DNA of 9,579 bases from NCBI GenBank assembly GCA_024640925.1, contig JAHEEB010000093.1:1-9579 (forward strand), written 5' to 3'. Below are positions 1 to 7,694 of this stretch, in pieces (position 1 is the first letter of the stretch; each line of letters opens with the position of its first letter). Position numbers and translations under genes: made by a program. This stretch comes from Bacteroidota bacterium. GTDB lineage: Bacteria > Bacteroidota > Bacteroidia > Bacteroidales > UBA10428. The notes beneath the pieces were generated by a model. That model was not told the DNA's origin. It searched no databases and was given only the letters and a program-made list of their open reading frames with translations.

Positions 1-1
1 A

Positions 2-673
2 TACCGCAGTACAATTGTTTTGGAGGCAAAACAGAGACAAAATAATTTTCTTTTCACCTTACAAGAAAGATTAGATGTGAGGTTAAATAATGAAAAGCCA
101 AGGAAAACAATGGATTCGCTTATGATGGAATTAGGAAACTCGATCTATCCAATGCAACTCCATGTGAGCAACGAAGGTAAATTACTCTCCGTTGTTAACT
201 TTGATGAAATCAAAGAAAGATGGTATGAGAACAGCCGTGAATTATTAGAGGAAAACTATACTCCGGAATTTAGAAAATACATCGAAATGTCGAAAAGAAA
301 TTTTTCGGATGAAGAAAAATTCCGGGAAGTTTTATTCCGGGATACGTTTATTCAAATTTTCTTCAAAGAATATGGTGAAAAAATACTGGAACTAAACTGC
401 GAGAACTTCCCAAAACAAAGCAAAAAAACTACTTTCTATGCGAAAAGAATTTCTCCTGACAATAAGGATTATAAATTGTTTCCGGCTTTCAAAGAAAACA
501 ATGTTGAAGATGTAGGTGGCGATTTAGTATACCAGGTAATGCCTACAGGAGAATTATCGAAAGTTGAAGCCTTTTTTTATCTGATATCAGCAGAGTCGGG
601 ACTTTATGAGAAGAGGGTTAGATTAGAACCTGATATGAAAAAACACAAAGCCAGAACCGGCTTCTTTTTATAA
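2..673 (+). CDS. Unrecognised protein, 5'-partial, upstream of PAAR-like gene
   Basis: The reading frame is open from the first complete codon at position 2, so the gene probably begins before the window. A TTG at 20 is the earliest possible internal start, but nothing favours it. At least 217 residues are visible. The protein is charged and soluble, with no signal peptide or membrane segment. A helical, Glu/Lys-rich middle (around residues 65-130 counted from the TTG) is followed by a more beta-like C-terminal third. I recognise no catalytic motif or named family. The stop is 11 bp before the DUF4280 gene, so the two are almost certainly co-transcribed and probably belong to the same secretion cassette. 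By position it could be a structural accessory or a chaperone/adaptor loading the spike or the downstream effector, but this is guilt by association only. The frame is well supported; the function is unknown. Confidence 0.8.
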   Translation, partial: YRSTIVLEAKQRQNNFLFTLQERLDVRLNNEKPRKTMDSLMMELGNSIYPMQLHVSNEGKLLSVVNFDEIKERWYENSRELLEENYTPEFRKYIEMSKRNFSDEEKFREVLFRDTFIQIFFKEYGEKILELNCENFPKQSKKTTFYAKRISPDNKDYKLFPAFKENNVEDVGGDLVYQVMPTGELSKVEAFFYLISAESGLYEKRVRLEPDMKKHKARTGFFL

Positions 674-684
674 AATGATTTATT

Positions 685-1155
685 ATGGGTAAAAAGTTTG
701 TAGTTGAAGGAGCTTTATGCATGTGTAAGTTTGGAACAACGCCAGGCAAACTTAAAATTATCGACCAGCAATTTGCACACATAAACGGTAAAAAACTGAT
801 TGGAACTACCATGAATTTGGGAAATGTTTTTGAACCACCAGGCTTTACCTCCTGTAAAATAAACCCAATGTTCCCAAAACCTTGTACTCCCGCAGTAGTC
901 ATGTGGGACGGAGCATTTGACAAGGTAAAAATAAACCGGATTGCATCGTTTTTAACTGATAAAAGCAAGGGCACTTGTGCATCGGGTTGTCCTGGTTGTA
1001 TCGAATTTACCATGTCGGGGCAAATTGCTCTTCCATCAGCTCCACAGATGAAAGAAGCCACCAATGTATTTCAGGGAGATTTGGATCCGACAGGTGAATC
1101 ACTTGCACTGACCGAACACCAAATCGATAGTTTTTTAAATATTAAATTCAGCTGA
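685..1155 (+). CDS. DUF4280 / PAAR-like spike-tip protein
   Basis: This 156-residue protein matches the DUF4280 pattern: an N-terminal VxGAxLxC-like segment (VVEGALCMCKFG, residues 6-17), a central CxxNPMFPKPCTP segment (residues 57-69) and a C-terminal cluster with C98, C102 and C105 followed by FTMSGQ. DUF4280 is the family of Francisella IglG, described as PAAR-like proteins that cap the VgrG spike of type VI secretion systems. The family also occurs in Bacteroidetes contractile-injection loci. Its expected role is to sharpen the spike and carry or recruit a toxin; the conserved cysteines probably bind a metal, as in PAAR tips. There is no signal peptide, consistent with cytoplasmic assembly. 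The ATG start lies 11 bp after the previous gene, and the stop is 2 bp before the protease gene's ATG, so it is tightly coupled to that gene. No toxin domain is fused here. Family assignment is fairly sure; the type of injection machine is not. Confidence 0.82.
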   Translation: MGKKFVVEGALCMCKFGTTPGKLKIIDQQFAHINGKKLIGTTMNLGNVFEPPGFTSCKINPMFPKPCTPAVVMWDGAFDKVKINRIASFLTDKSKGTCASGCPGCIEFTMSGQIALPSAPQMKEATNVFQGDLDPTGESLALTEHQIDSFLNIKFS

Positions 1156-1157
1156 TT

Positions 1158-3338
1158 ATGCCGCCATTAGTATTAACAGCAGTAAAAATAGTTAGCGGAT
1201 CAACAACTATAAATGCAGAAACTCCCACTGAGTTACAATTTGAATTCGATCGTCAATTAAAGGTGAAGGAAAGTGTACAAATCCGATGCCATATACATGA
1301 GCCTGTTTTTATGGTAGACTATTATTTACCCGATCTTACCTTTAATGGTCCAACCGATGGTCTTCTTTTAATTGGACAAACAAGCCCTGATACAATTCCT
1401 AAAAAAGTTTTCACAGCTTCGCTTACTTTTCCAGAGGAATTGGCGGGGGCAACTATATACATGAATTTTTATTTGAAATCAGGAGTTGATGATCCTTCTG
1501 ATATTTCAACTCAAATAGTATTTGGTTCTACACAGCCCTCAGCTACAGGTACTCCAGACCCTATTTCCAAAACCATAACTATAGAAAGAAAATCTGGTGT
1601 CCCGGAAATAATAAATGTTCATTGGGGTGAAAATGAAAATATAGAATATGGAGTAATTTCAACCCCACGAACAGCAACTATCTGTAAAAATGAATTAGGA
1701 TATCTCCATATTCATACGCGGGGACTATATGGTAAAACCATCAAAGTGATGATACCCCCTTATATGGAACAAGATTGCAAGGTGAAAAATAATATTTATG
1801 TAAAAGTTTTAGTTATTTCGAGTTATATTCCTCATCTAAATACACAGCTATCAGGTTGTGCAAAGTTAGCAGGTGCTATTTCATACTTGCCTGCATATAC
1901 AGCTACACTGACTTTGGACAAAATAAACGACACGCCAATAACTCCTGCCACAACAGCAGTAATAGCAAGTGCAGGAAGGGATATTACACCTCCTTTGGCT
2001 GGTAGTACCCAATGCAGGGTTGAGTTCAGACCTGATACAACCTACAATGGTAATTTTGGTTTTTCCTGGTTTAGAAAAGGTGATTTAGCGGCTTATGGTT
2101 CTAATCTTATGTACCATTCGAGAACTCTTCAGGATGTAAATGTAAATCTACCATGTAACGATCAGTCTTTCGATAAAATTCTGGGCCATCATTACAATAT
2201 TGAAGCAAATACTCCCCCACCTGCAATAAGATATGTAATTCAGAATGTGAATGACTCAAGTTATTATTTTGATGTGGATACACAGATGGTAGAAAACCAC
2301 AAGCTGGACTACCGTAAGTTACTGCTTTGGGATTTTAGTGGCACAGAATACCTTGTTCCTGTAATGACGCTGCGCAATGGAGAAGAGGCCGAATTGCGCC
2401 TCTTTATAGAGGCTGGAGAAGAGGTTATGAAACTTGAATTTGAGTTCGACAACCCCCTTGCAATTAGTCAGGGATACTTAACTATAACCCCTTCAGTAAT
2501 TGAAAACATTCCGGTTTCGCCTTATGGTCAATCGCCCCATACCATAAAAGTGAAATGTTTGAAAGAATTTTCAAAAGAATTAATGCTTCGGGTAAAAGCT
2601 TATCCAAAAATGGAAAGAGGTATTTTTAATCCTTTGCCAGATATGTGTGGTGCAGTTCGGTTATTACCTAATGATATTTCCCACCAGCGGCATATTAAAG
2701 TGGTATTTTTTAATGTGAAAACTTTATTGAATTCAACACTAATAGATGGAATTCCTAGTGATAGTGTATCTGAAATAGATACCTTAAAAAAAATTTTAGG
2801 ACAGGCATATTTAGTCCCGGATATAACAGTAGAAGATCTTAATTTATCTAAAGAAGCAGATACTATATATACAGGCACTTTTAAATTTAATCCTGTTCCT
2901 AACAGTATGATAGGTATTAGCCGCTCTGGAAACTCCTTGGCTTATAGTCCTGATAAAGCTAGAATAAATGATCTGGAAAATTTTCTTGACAAAAAAATTT
3001 CTCAGTTATTCAATACTACTTACAACGATTATTACAAAATCTTCTTCTTTGGTGATTACTGCAAAGATAATACAGGAGATGGATTGAATGGTTTTTCATC
3101 AGGCTCCCGAGAAAAATTCACAGTCATTTTTGCCGGAGCAGAACTTGCAACCCCAACTCATGAATTAGGCCATTCCCTTGGCTTACCTCATACATTTTAT
3201 GGGGGTACCACCAAATCAAAATATGTATACCAGGATGGAACTACAGATAACATTATGGATTATTCACATTGGTTAGGTGTTGATAGGATAAGTTTCTTCC
3301 ATTGGCAATGGCGTGCCATTAATAATAATTTACCTTAA
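1158..3338 (+). CDS. Putative injected effector with C-terminal metzincin zinc protease domain
   Basis: This 726-residue protein has a zinc-metallopeptidase signature near the C-terminus: HELGHSLGLPHTF at residues 668-680 (the HExxHxxGxxH pattern, ligands H668, H672 and H678, catalytic E669), followed by NIMDYS (residues 698-703) as the Met-turn. Together these define a metzincin; the motif spacing resembles M43/M10-like families but I cannot assign one. Roughly the first 520 residues are beta-rich and non-catalytic. They include a GYLHIHTRGLYG segment near 181-192 and an LLPNDISHQRHIKVVFFNVKT segment near 502-522, which reminds me of delivery or adaptor modules in other Bacteroidetes effectors (recollection, not a search). 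There is no Sec signal peptide or lipobox although the catalytic domain is of a usually secreted type. The gene starts 2 bp after the PAAR-like gene stop and is followed 18 bp later by secreted small proteins. I infer a spike-delivered toxin acting outside the producer's cytoplasm. The protease call is strong; effector status is inferred. Confidence 0.82.
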   Translation: MPPLVLTAVKIVSGSTTINAETPTELQFEFDRQLKVKESVQIRCHIHEPVFMVDYYLPDLTFNGPTDGLLLIGQTSPDTIPKKVFTASLTFPEELAGATIYMNFYLKSGVDDPSDISTQIVFGSTQPSATGTPDPISKTITIERKSGVPEIINVHWGENENIEYGVISTPRTATICKNELGYLHIHTRGLYGKTIKVMIPPYMEQDCKVKNNIYVKVLVISSYIPHLNTQLSGCAKLAGAISYLPAYTATLTLDKINDTPITPATTAVIASAGRDITPPLAGSTQCRVEFRPDTTYNGNFGFSWFRKGDLAAYGSNLMYHSRTLQDVNVNLPCNDQSFDKILGHHYNIEANTPPPAIRYVIQNVNDSSYYFDVDTQMVENHKLDYRKLLLWDFSGTEYLVPVMTLRNGEEAELRLFIEAGEEVMKLEFEFDNPLAISQGYLTITPSVIENIPVSPYGQSPHTIKVKCLKEFSKELMLRVKAYPKMERGIFNPLPDMCGAVRLLPNDISHQRHIKVVFFNVKTLLNSTLIDGIPSDSVSEIDTLKKILGQAYLVPDITVEDLNLSKEADTIYTGTFKFNPVPNSMIGISRSGNSLAYSPDKARINDLENFLDKKISQLFNTTYNDYYKIFFFGDYCKDNTGDGLNGFSSGSREKFTVIFAGAELATPTHELGHSLGLPHTFYGGTTKSKYVYQDGTTDNIMDYSHWLGVDRISFFHWQWRAINNNLP

Positions 3339-3356
3339 TTCTTACAATAATAAATT

Positions 3357-3998
3357 ATGAGAAGTATTTTTATAAACCTGTTATTAATCTGTAACTTAGT
3401 AATTGCAACTGCACAAATAAAAACAGACACCATTATGATTGAAGAATATAACTATGATACACCCAAAGATACTTTTATACAAAAAGATGATTGGGTAATT
3501 GAAACTTGGACTACACCAATGGCTCAAAAAGAATACGCCCCAGCCAAGGATTTTTATATGATTCAGAAAATCTTTCATGAAAACGGTATGATTGAATCCC
3601 GAGGCAAACTATTGGGTAATGTTCCTTTTGGCATCTGGGAATATTTCGACGAAAACGGACAATTAATTAAAACTATTGACGAGGATGCTAAATTTGGAAA
3701 AATTAAACCTTCTGATTTGGTGGATATAATAGAAAAAGTGGGTTGGATAAACAGGGGAACTGGAGAAACTTGCATTGTAAAAGGTCCTTTGAAAACAGAT
3801 GGTTCTTTTTATGCTACAATAATACGAAAATTGGATATTTATTATAATCCTGCACAATATTCCGAAAATGGAAAAGAAATAGAGCCATCAATATGGTCAT
3901 TTAGTTATCGTTATCACTCAACAAGTATATCTTATTCTGTTAATGGAAACACTGGGGAATACCAGCGGTACGAGAAGAAACTTAAAATGTATGAATAA
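3357..3998 (+). CDS. Secreted MORN_2-like protein, candidate immunity protein (copy 1)
   Basis: This 213-residue protein begins with a clear Sec signal peptide (hydrophobic residues 4-19, likely cleavage ATA|Q after A19), so the mature protein should be periplasmic or exported. Residues about 69-103 (ending in ESRGKLLGNVPFGIWEYFDENG) match the MORN_2/YwqK-type pattern of an NG turn, a GK strand, GxW and YFxxNG. A conserved C-terminal half follows (DLVDIIEKVGWINR near 120). I see no catalytic motif. The gene lies 18 bp after the metalloprotease stop and overlaps the next paralogue by 8 bp, so it is probably in the same operon. A periplasmic, duplicated, non-enzymatic protein directly behind a leaderless toxin-like protease is the usual arrangement of an immunity gene. 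That role is inferred; a secreted accessory of unknown function remains possible. Confidence 0.78.
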   Translation: MRSIFINLLLICNLVIATAQIKTDTIMIEEYNYDTPKDTFIQKDDWVIETWTTPMAQKEYAPAKDFYMIQKIFHENGMIESRGKLLGNVPFGIWEYFDENGQLIKTIDEDAKFGKIKPSDLVDIIEKVGWINRGTGETCIVKGPLKTDGSFYATIIRKLDIYYNPAQYSENGKEIEPSIWSFSYRYHSTSISYSVNGNTGEYQRYEKKLKMYE

Positions 3999-4659
3999 AC
4001 CAACCACGAAAAGAATTTTAATCATCCTGTTTTTGTTACATAATCTGTCATATGCTAATGCCCAACTAAAAACAGATACCAACATGATTGAAAAATATAA
4101 CTATGAAGCAACAAAAGGAGGTACGAAAGATACTTCTTTTCTAAAAGATGGTTGGGTAATTGATATTCGATCACAGTCAATGGTTCAAATGGAATATGCC
4201 CCTGCAAAAGATTTTTATATGATTGTAAAAACGTATCATAAAAACGGGATGATAAAAACCCGTGGAAAATTATTAGGTAACGTACCTTTCGGTATTTGTG
4301 AATATTTTGACGAAAACGGACAATTAATTGAACGAACAGACGAGGATGCCAAATTCGGAAAAATTAAACCTGATGATTTGGTAGATATCATAGAAAAAGT
4401 AGGGTGGATAAACAGGGAGACGGGAGAGAATTGTATTGTTGAAAGCCCTTTAAAAACAGATGGTACTTTTTATGCTGAAATAATACGAAAGTTGGATATT
4501 TATTTTTCTCCAGCTGAATATTCGGAAAATGGAGAAGAAATAAAACCTCCAATGTGGTCCTTCGGTTATCTTTATTTCTCAACTATGATAACTTACATAG
4601 TAAATGGAAATACCGGTGAATATGAACGGCAGGAAATGCAGTATATTATTGAAATGTAG
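3991..4659 (+). CDS. Secreted MORN_2-like protein, candidate immunity protein (copy 2)
   Basis: This paralogue of the preceding gene has 222 residues from the ATG at 3991. I chose this start because it places a normal signal peptide at the N-terminus (MNKPTTKRILIILFLL, cleavage ANA|Q after A24) and gives an 8-bp ATGAATAA overlap with the previous stop. An upstream in-frame ATG at 3943 would bury the signal behind 16 residues encoded by the previous gene. Long blocks match copy 1, including RGKLLGNVPFG and DLVDIIEKVGWINR. Compared with copy 1 it has a short insertion near residues 41-45 (TKGGT). The conserved Trp of the MORN-type motif is Cys here (C103, codon TGT at 4297-4299 where copy 1 has TGG). 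The same candidate immunity role applies; divergence between copies suggests they may protect against different toxin variants. Function is inferred. Confidence 0.78.
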   Translation: MNKPTTKRILIILFLLHNLSYANAQLKTDTNMIEKYNYEATKGGTKDTSFLKDGWVIDIRSQSMVQMEYAPAKDFYMIVKTYHKNGMIKTRGKLLGNVPFGICEYFDENGQLIERTDEDAKFGKIKPDDLVDIIEKVGWINRETGENCIVESPLKTDGTFYAEIIRKLDIYFSPAEYSENGEEIKPPMWSFGYLYFSTMITYIVNGNTGEYERQEMQYIIEM

Positions 4660-4894
4660 AGTTCAAACAAATAAAGTTTTATTGGTACTGTTCACAACCT
4701 TTAATATTGTTTGTGTTAATGCCCAACTAAAAACAGATACCAACATGATTGAAAAATTCAACTATGAAGCAACAAAAGGAGGCACGAAAGACACTTCATT
4801 TCTAAAAGATGATTGGTTAATTGATATTCGTGCGACATCAATAATTCGAAAACAGCGAAGAAATAAAAACAAATACAAAATTTCTACCTCTTGA
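4622..4894 (+). pseudogene. Truncated third copy of the MORN_2-like immunity candidate
   Basis: From about 4718 to 4830 the DNA is nearly identical to the start of copy 2, encoding the same NAQLKTDTNMIEK, TKGGTKDTSFLKD and LIDIR segments after a similar hydrophobic signal-like stretch. Homology stops at about 4846, and the frame then runs through an unrelated lysine-rich tail to a TGA at 4892-4894. The whole MORN-type motif and C-terminal half are missing. The start is also doubtful. The ATG that copy 2 uses, next to its AAATGT junction, has become TAGAGTT here, leaving an in-frame ATG at 4622 inside copy 2 (90 residues, with an unusually long region before the hydrophobic core). It is best read as a remnant of a third tandem duplicate. 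A short secreted peptide of about 60 residues cannot be excluded. Confidence 0.7.
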
Positions 4895-4933
4895 TCTATT
4901 GATTATCGAAGATAAGAGTCATACCCAATCATA

Positions 4934-7648
4934 TTATTTTTGTGGAGTAAACTCAACAATATTTTTAAAATCTTTCCAGTGCACCGCATTTTCATAGTTT
5001 TTTCTAGTCCCATTGGGAACGTATAGTGTGCAATTGCTTTTATGGTCGTTACTAAATATATCTGATGTAATGAGTATTGGTTTTTGCCAATTTACATATA
5101 GAGCAAGTAAGTTCGGGCAATCGAAAAAGGCTTTATATCCAATTGAATTGACAGAGTTTGGTATAGAAAGTTGTGTTAATCCGGTGCATCCCTCAAATGC
5201 ATACTGATCTATAAATTGAACTGAATTAGGTATTATTACCTGTTTTAATTGGGTACACCCTTTAAAAACATACGACCCGATTGACACAACAGAGTTTGGT
5301 ATTGTAATTTCCAACAGTCCCGTGCAATTTTGAAAGGCAATGGATCCAATAGACTTAACTGATTTAGGTATTATAACTTGTGTTATCCCTGTGCAGTTTG
5401 CAAATGCACAAAATTCAATTGAAGATACCGAATTAGGGATAGAAACAACACCTTTTTTTGATGATGGGCATTGCAATAACACTGTTTTGTTTTTATTATA
5501 TAGAATTCCATCTAAGGATGAATAATTAGGATTTTCTTTATCAACAATAATTGATCCAGAACAGTTGCTAAATGCAAAGGATCCAATTGAAGTAACCCAA
5601 TCGGGTATTGTAACTTGTATTAATCCGGTACAATCTTTAAATGCACAACCTTTAATTGATTCAATTGGCTCATTTAATTCAATTGCAACCGGATTTATTG
5701 ATTTTGTTGATTGGTTTTGTCCGTTTGGATTTGGGAGAACGATTTTTGTTAAGCCCGAACATCCTTCAAACGCTCCATATCCAATCGAAGTAACCGAATT
5801 CGGTAGAATCAATTGTTTTAACCCGGTGCAGTTTTTAAATGACGCGGTGGAAATGGAATTAATCGAATTGGGAAAATTAACTTGAGTTATATTAACACAG
5901 CTTGCAAACGCATACTCAGCAATCGAATTTACTGAATTGGGTATAGTAACAATGCCTTCTTTTGATATAGGGCATTGTATTAGTGTTGTTTTTTCTCTAT
6001 CATATAATATACCGTCCGTTGAGGAATATTCGGTATTGCCTTTGGATACAATTATTGATCCCGAACAATTGCGAAATGCATCTTCTTTTATTAATGTAAC
6101 CGACTTGGGTATTGTTATCTGCGTTAACTTAGTGCAGTTTATAAAAGCTCCATAATAAATTGCTAATAATGAATTGGGTATTATCACTTGTGTTAAGCCA
6201 GAACAATTGGAAAATGCACCGTTGAAAATTGAAATCACCGAATTTGGAATAGTAATAGTACCGGTTTTAGATGAAGGGCATTGTATGAGTACTGATTTAT
6301 CTTTGTTATAAAGTATTCCATCTACTGATGAATATTTCATATTGGCTTCATCTACTATTATTTGTCCTGTGCAATTCATAAATGCATTGTCTCCAATTGA
6401 AATAACTGAATTTGGAATTGTTATTTGTGTCAATCCGGTACAATTAAGAAAAGCAAAATGTTCTATTGTAGTAACTGAATTCGGAATAAGAACTTCCATT
6501 AAAGATGTGCAATTTTCAAATGCCTGTTGTTCGATTAAAGTAACCGAATTAGGGATAGTCACTTTTTTTAATCCTGTACAGTTGTAAAAAGCCCATACCC
6601 CAATACTTGTTACTGAATTAGGTATTATCACTTGTGTTAATCCAGTGCAGCCTGAAAATGCATCATATTTAATTGAGGTTAATAAATTTGGCATGGTTAA
6701 TTGTGTTAACGCTTTGCAATCGGAAAAAGCATGACACCCAATTGAATTGACCGAATCGGGTATTGCAATTTGTATTAATCCAGTGCAACCTGAAAATGCA
6801 TTATCACCTATTGAAGTAACCAAATCTGGAATTATTATTTGTTGTAATTCTTTACAGTAGCAAAAAGTGTTATTTTTTATTACGTTAATTGAATTTGAAA
6901 TTATAACTTGTTTTATTCCTGTACAAAAGGAAAATGCACCATCGCCAATGGATGTGACAGAATTGGGAAGGATAATTTCAGTTAATCCGTAGCAGTGTTG
7001 AAAAGCACTATCTCCAACAGAGATAACCGAATTGGGGATAATTATTTGTGTTAATCCGGTGCAATAGAAAAATGCTTTATCCTCAATGGAATTAACTGAA
7101 CTCTGAATGGCAAAAATGCCTGTTTTTGATGCAGGGCAGTATATCAGTTTTGTTTTGTCCTTATTGTATAGTATCCCATCTAAGGTTGAAAAATAGGGAT
7201 TTGTAATATCTATCGTTAATAAAGCAGCGCAACCAACAAATGCACTCTGCCCAATCGAAGAAATCGATTTTGGGATTATAATTTTTACTGTTTGACTGAA
7301 TTCAAATGCATGAGGTGGTATTTCAGACTCATTATAATGCACGGGTAAATTCATGGCCTCCACATTGGGTCTATATATTGTAGTTCCTTCTAATCCGGAA
7401 TATTCAACTATATTAGCGTCATTAAGGTTTAAGGTTGATAAAACGGGCATGAAATCCCTTATTGTTTTAAAATCGCTCGCATCTATATTACCGGTTACGG
7501 TTAGGTTGTTGATGGTTGTGAGGTTGCCTGCCTTAATAAGATTGTCTTTAAGCTTACCAGCCTTGGTAAGGTTTATGGTATAGGACACCTCTGCTTGTAA
7601 CATTTCTGAAAAGGTTATTATTAATAAAAGCAAAAGAGTTTTTCGCAT
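4934..7648 (-). CDS. BspA-family leucine-rich repeat (LRR_5) exported protein
   Basis: From the ATG at 7648 this is a 904-residue exported protein. MRKTLLLLLIITF followed by LQA|E gives a standard signal peptide. The frame extends to an ATG at 7678, but that would add ten residues before the signal and would place the likely -7 promoter box inside the gene. The body is about 25 units of roughly 23 residues with the pattern SVTSIGxxAFxxCTGLTQVxIPN, which is the BspA/Treponema LRR_5 repeat. Four non-LRR inserts of the form YSSxDGILYNKDKTxLIQCPSSKxG separate the repeats into blocks. The C-terminus (LYVPNGTRKNYENAVHWKDF) is the usual capping sequence of Bacteroidetes BspA proteins; I see no type IX sorting domain or anchor. 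Relatives bind host or matrix proteins or mediate adhesion; the ligand here is unknown. It is convergent with the immunity-like array and lies downstream of the six-repeat protein gene. Confidence 0.9.
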   Translation of the reverse strand: MRKTLLLLLIITFSEMLQAEVSYTINLTKAGKLKDNLIKAGNLTTINNLTVTGNIDASDFKTIRDFMPVLSTLNLNDANIVEYSGLEGTTIYRPNVEAMNLPVHYNESEIPPHAFEFSQTVKIIIPKSISSIGQSAFVGCAALLTIDITNPYFSTLDGILYNKDKTKLIYCPASKTGIFAIQSSVNSIEDKAFFYCTGLTQIIIPNSVISVGDSAFQHCYGLTEIILPNSVTSIGDGAFSFCTGIKQVIISNSINVIKNNTFCYCKELQQIIIPDLVTSIGDNAFSGCTGLIQIAIPDSVNSIGCHAFSDCKALTQLTMPNLLTSIKYDAFSGCTGLTQVIIPNSVTSIGVWAFYNCTGLKKVTIPNSVTLIEQQAFENCTSLMEVLIPNSVTTIEHFAFLNCTGLTQITIPNSVISIGDNAFMNCTGQIIVDEANMKYSSVDGILYNKDKSVLIQCPSSKTGTITIPNSVISIFNGAFSNCSGLTQVIIPNSLLAIYYGAFINCTKLTQITIPKSVTLIKEDAFRNCSGSIIVSKGNTEYSSTDGILYDREKTTLIQCPISKEGIVTIPNSVNSIAEYAFASCVNITQVNFPNSINSISTASFKNCTGLKQLILPNSVTSIGYGAFEGCSGLTKIVLPNPNGQNQSTKSINPVAIELNEPIESIKGCAFKDCTGLIQVTIPDWVTSIGSFAFSNCSGSIIVDKENPNYSSLDGILYNKNKTVLLQCPSSKKGVVSIPNSVSSIEFCAFANCTGITQVIIPKSVKSIGSIAFQNCTGLLEITIPNSVVSIGSYVFKGCTQLKQVIIPNSVQFIDQYAFEGCTGLTQLSIPNSVNSIGYKAFFDCPNLLALYVNWQKPILITSDIFSNDHKSNCTLYVPNGTRKNYENAVHWKDFKNIVEFTPQK

Positions 7649-7665
7649 ATTGAATGAATGAACAA

Positions 7666-7673
7666 CAAATATA
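7666..7673 (-). promoter_or_regulatory. Bacteroidetes -7 promoter element for the LRR gene
   Basis: On the minus strand the sequence is TATATTTG, an exact match to the Bacteroidetes sigma-ABfr -7 consensus TAnnTTTG. It is 17 bp upstream of the chosen ATG (7648), which would give a very short leader. I see no clear -33 TTTG at the usual distance, so this is a partial promoter match only. Confidence 0.45.
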
Positions 7674-7694
7674 AACATACATAGTCTTGGAAAA

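Larger units (their letters stand above)
3357..4846 (+). repeat. Tandem gene duplication array (2 full copies plus a 5' fragment)
   Basis: Three successive homologous units start near 3357, 3991 and 4622-4655. Copies 2 and 3 share long identical DNA runs around the CAACTAAAAACAGATACCAA segment (at about 4063 and 4724), so that duplication is the more recent; copy 1 is more diverged. Even the unit ends resemble each other (an AATGGAAA.AC.GG.GAATA motif at 3942 and 4605), consistent with unequal crossing-over of a whole gene unit. Confidence 0.75.

Noticed and set aside
618..1064. 148-codon open frame on the minus strand opposite the PAAR-like gene
   Set aside because: It is antisense to a well-supported DUF4280 gene, has no family features, and overlaps the end of the previous gene.
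3943..3990. Sixteen-codon N-terminal extension of immunity-like copy 2
   Set aside because: It lies wholly inside copy 1's coding sequence and precedes a complete signal peptide that starts naturally at 3991.
4895..4933. Possible bidirectional terminator between the convergent genes
   Set aside because: No stem with adequate GC content followed by a T-run could be found in these 39 bp.
5013..6587. Several plus-strand open frames inside the LRR gene
   Set aside because: They are mirror images of the LRR repeats (recurrent VTELGIVxCVNPVQ patterns) with no independent features.
7649..7678. Ten-codon N-terminal extension of the LRR protein (start at 7678)
   Set aside because: It would displace the signal peptide from the N-terminus and contain the TATATTTG promoter box; the ATG at 7648 is better.
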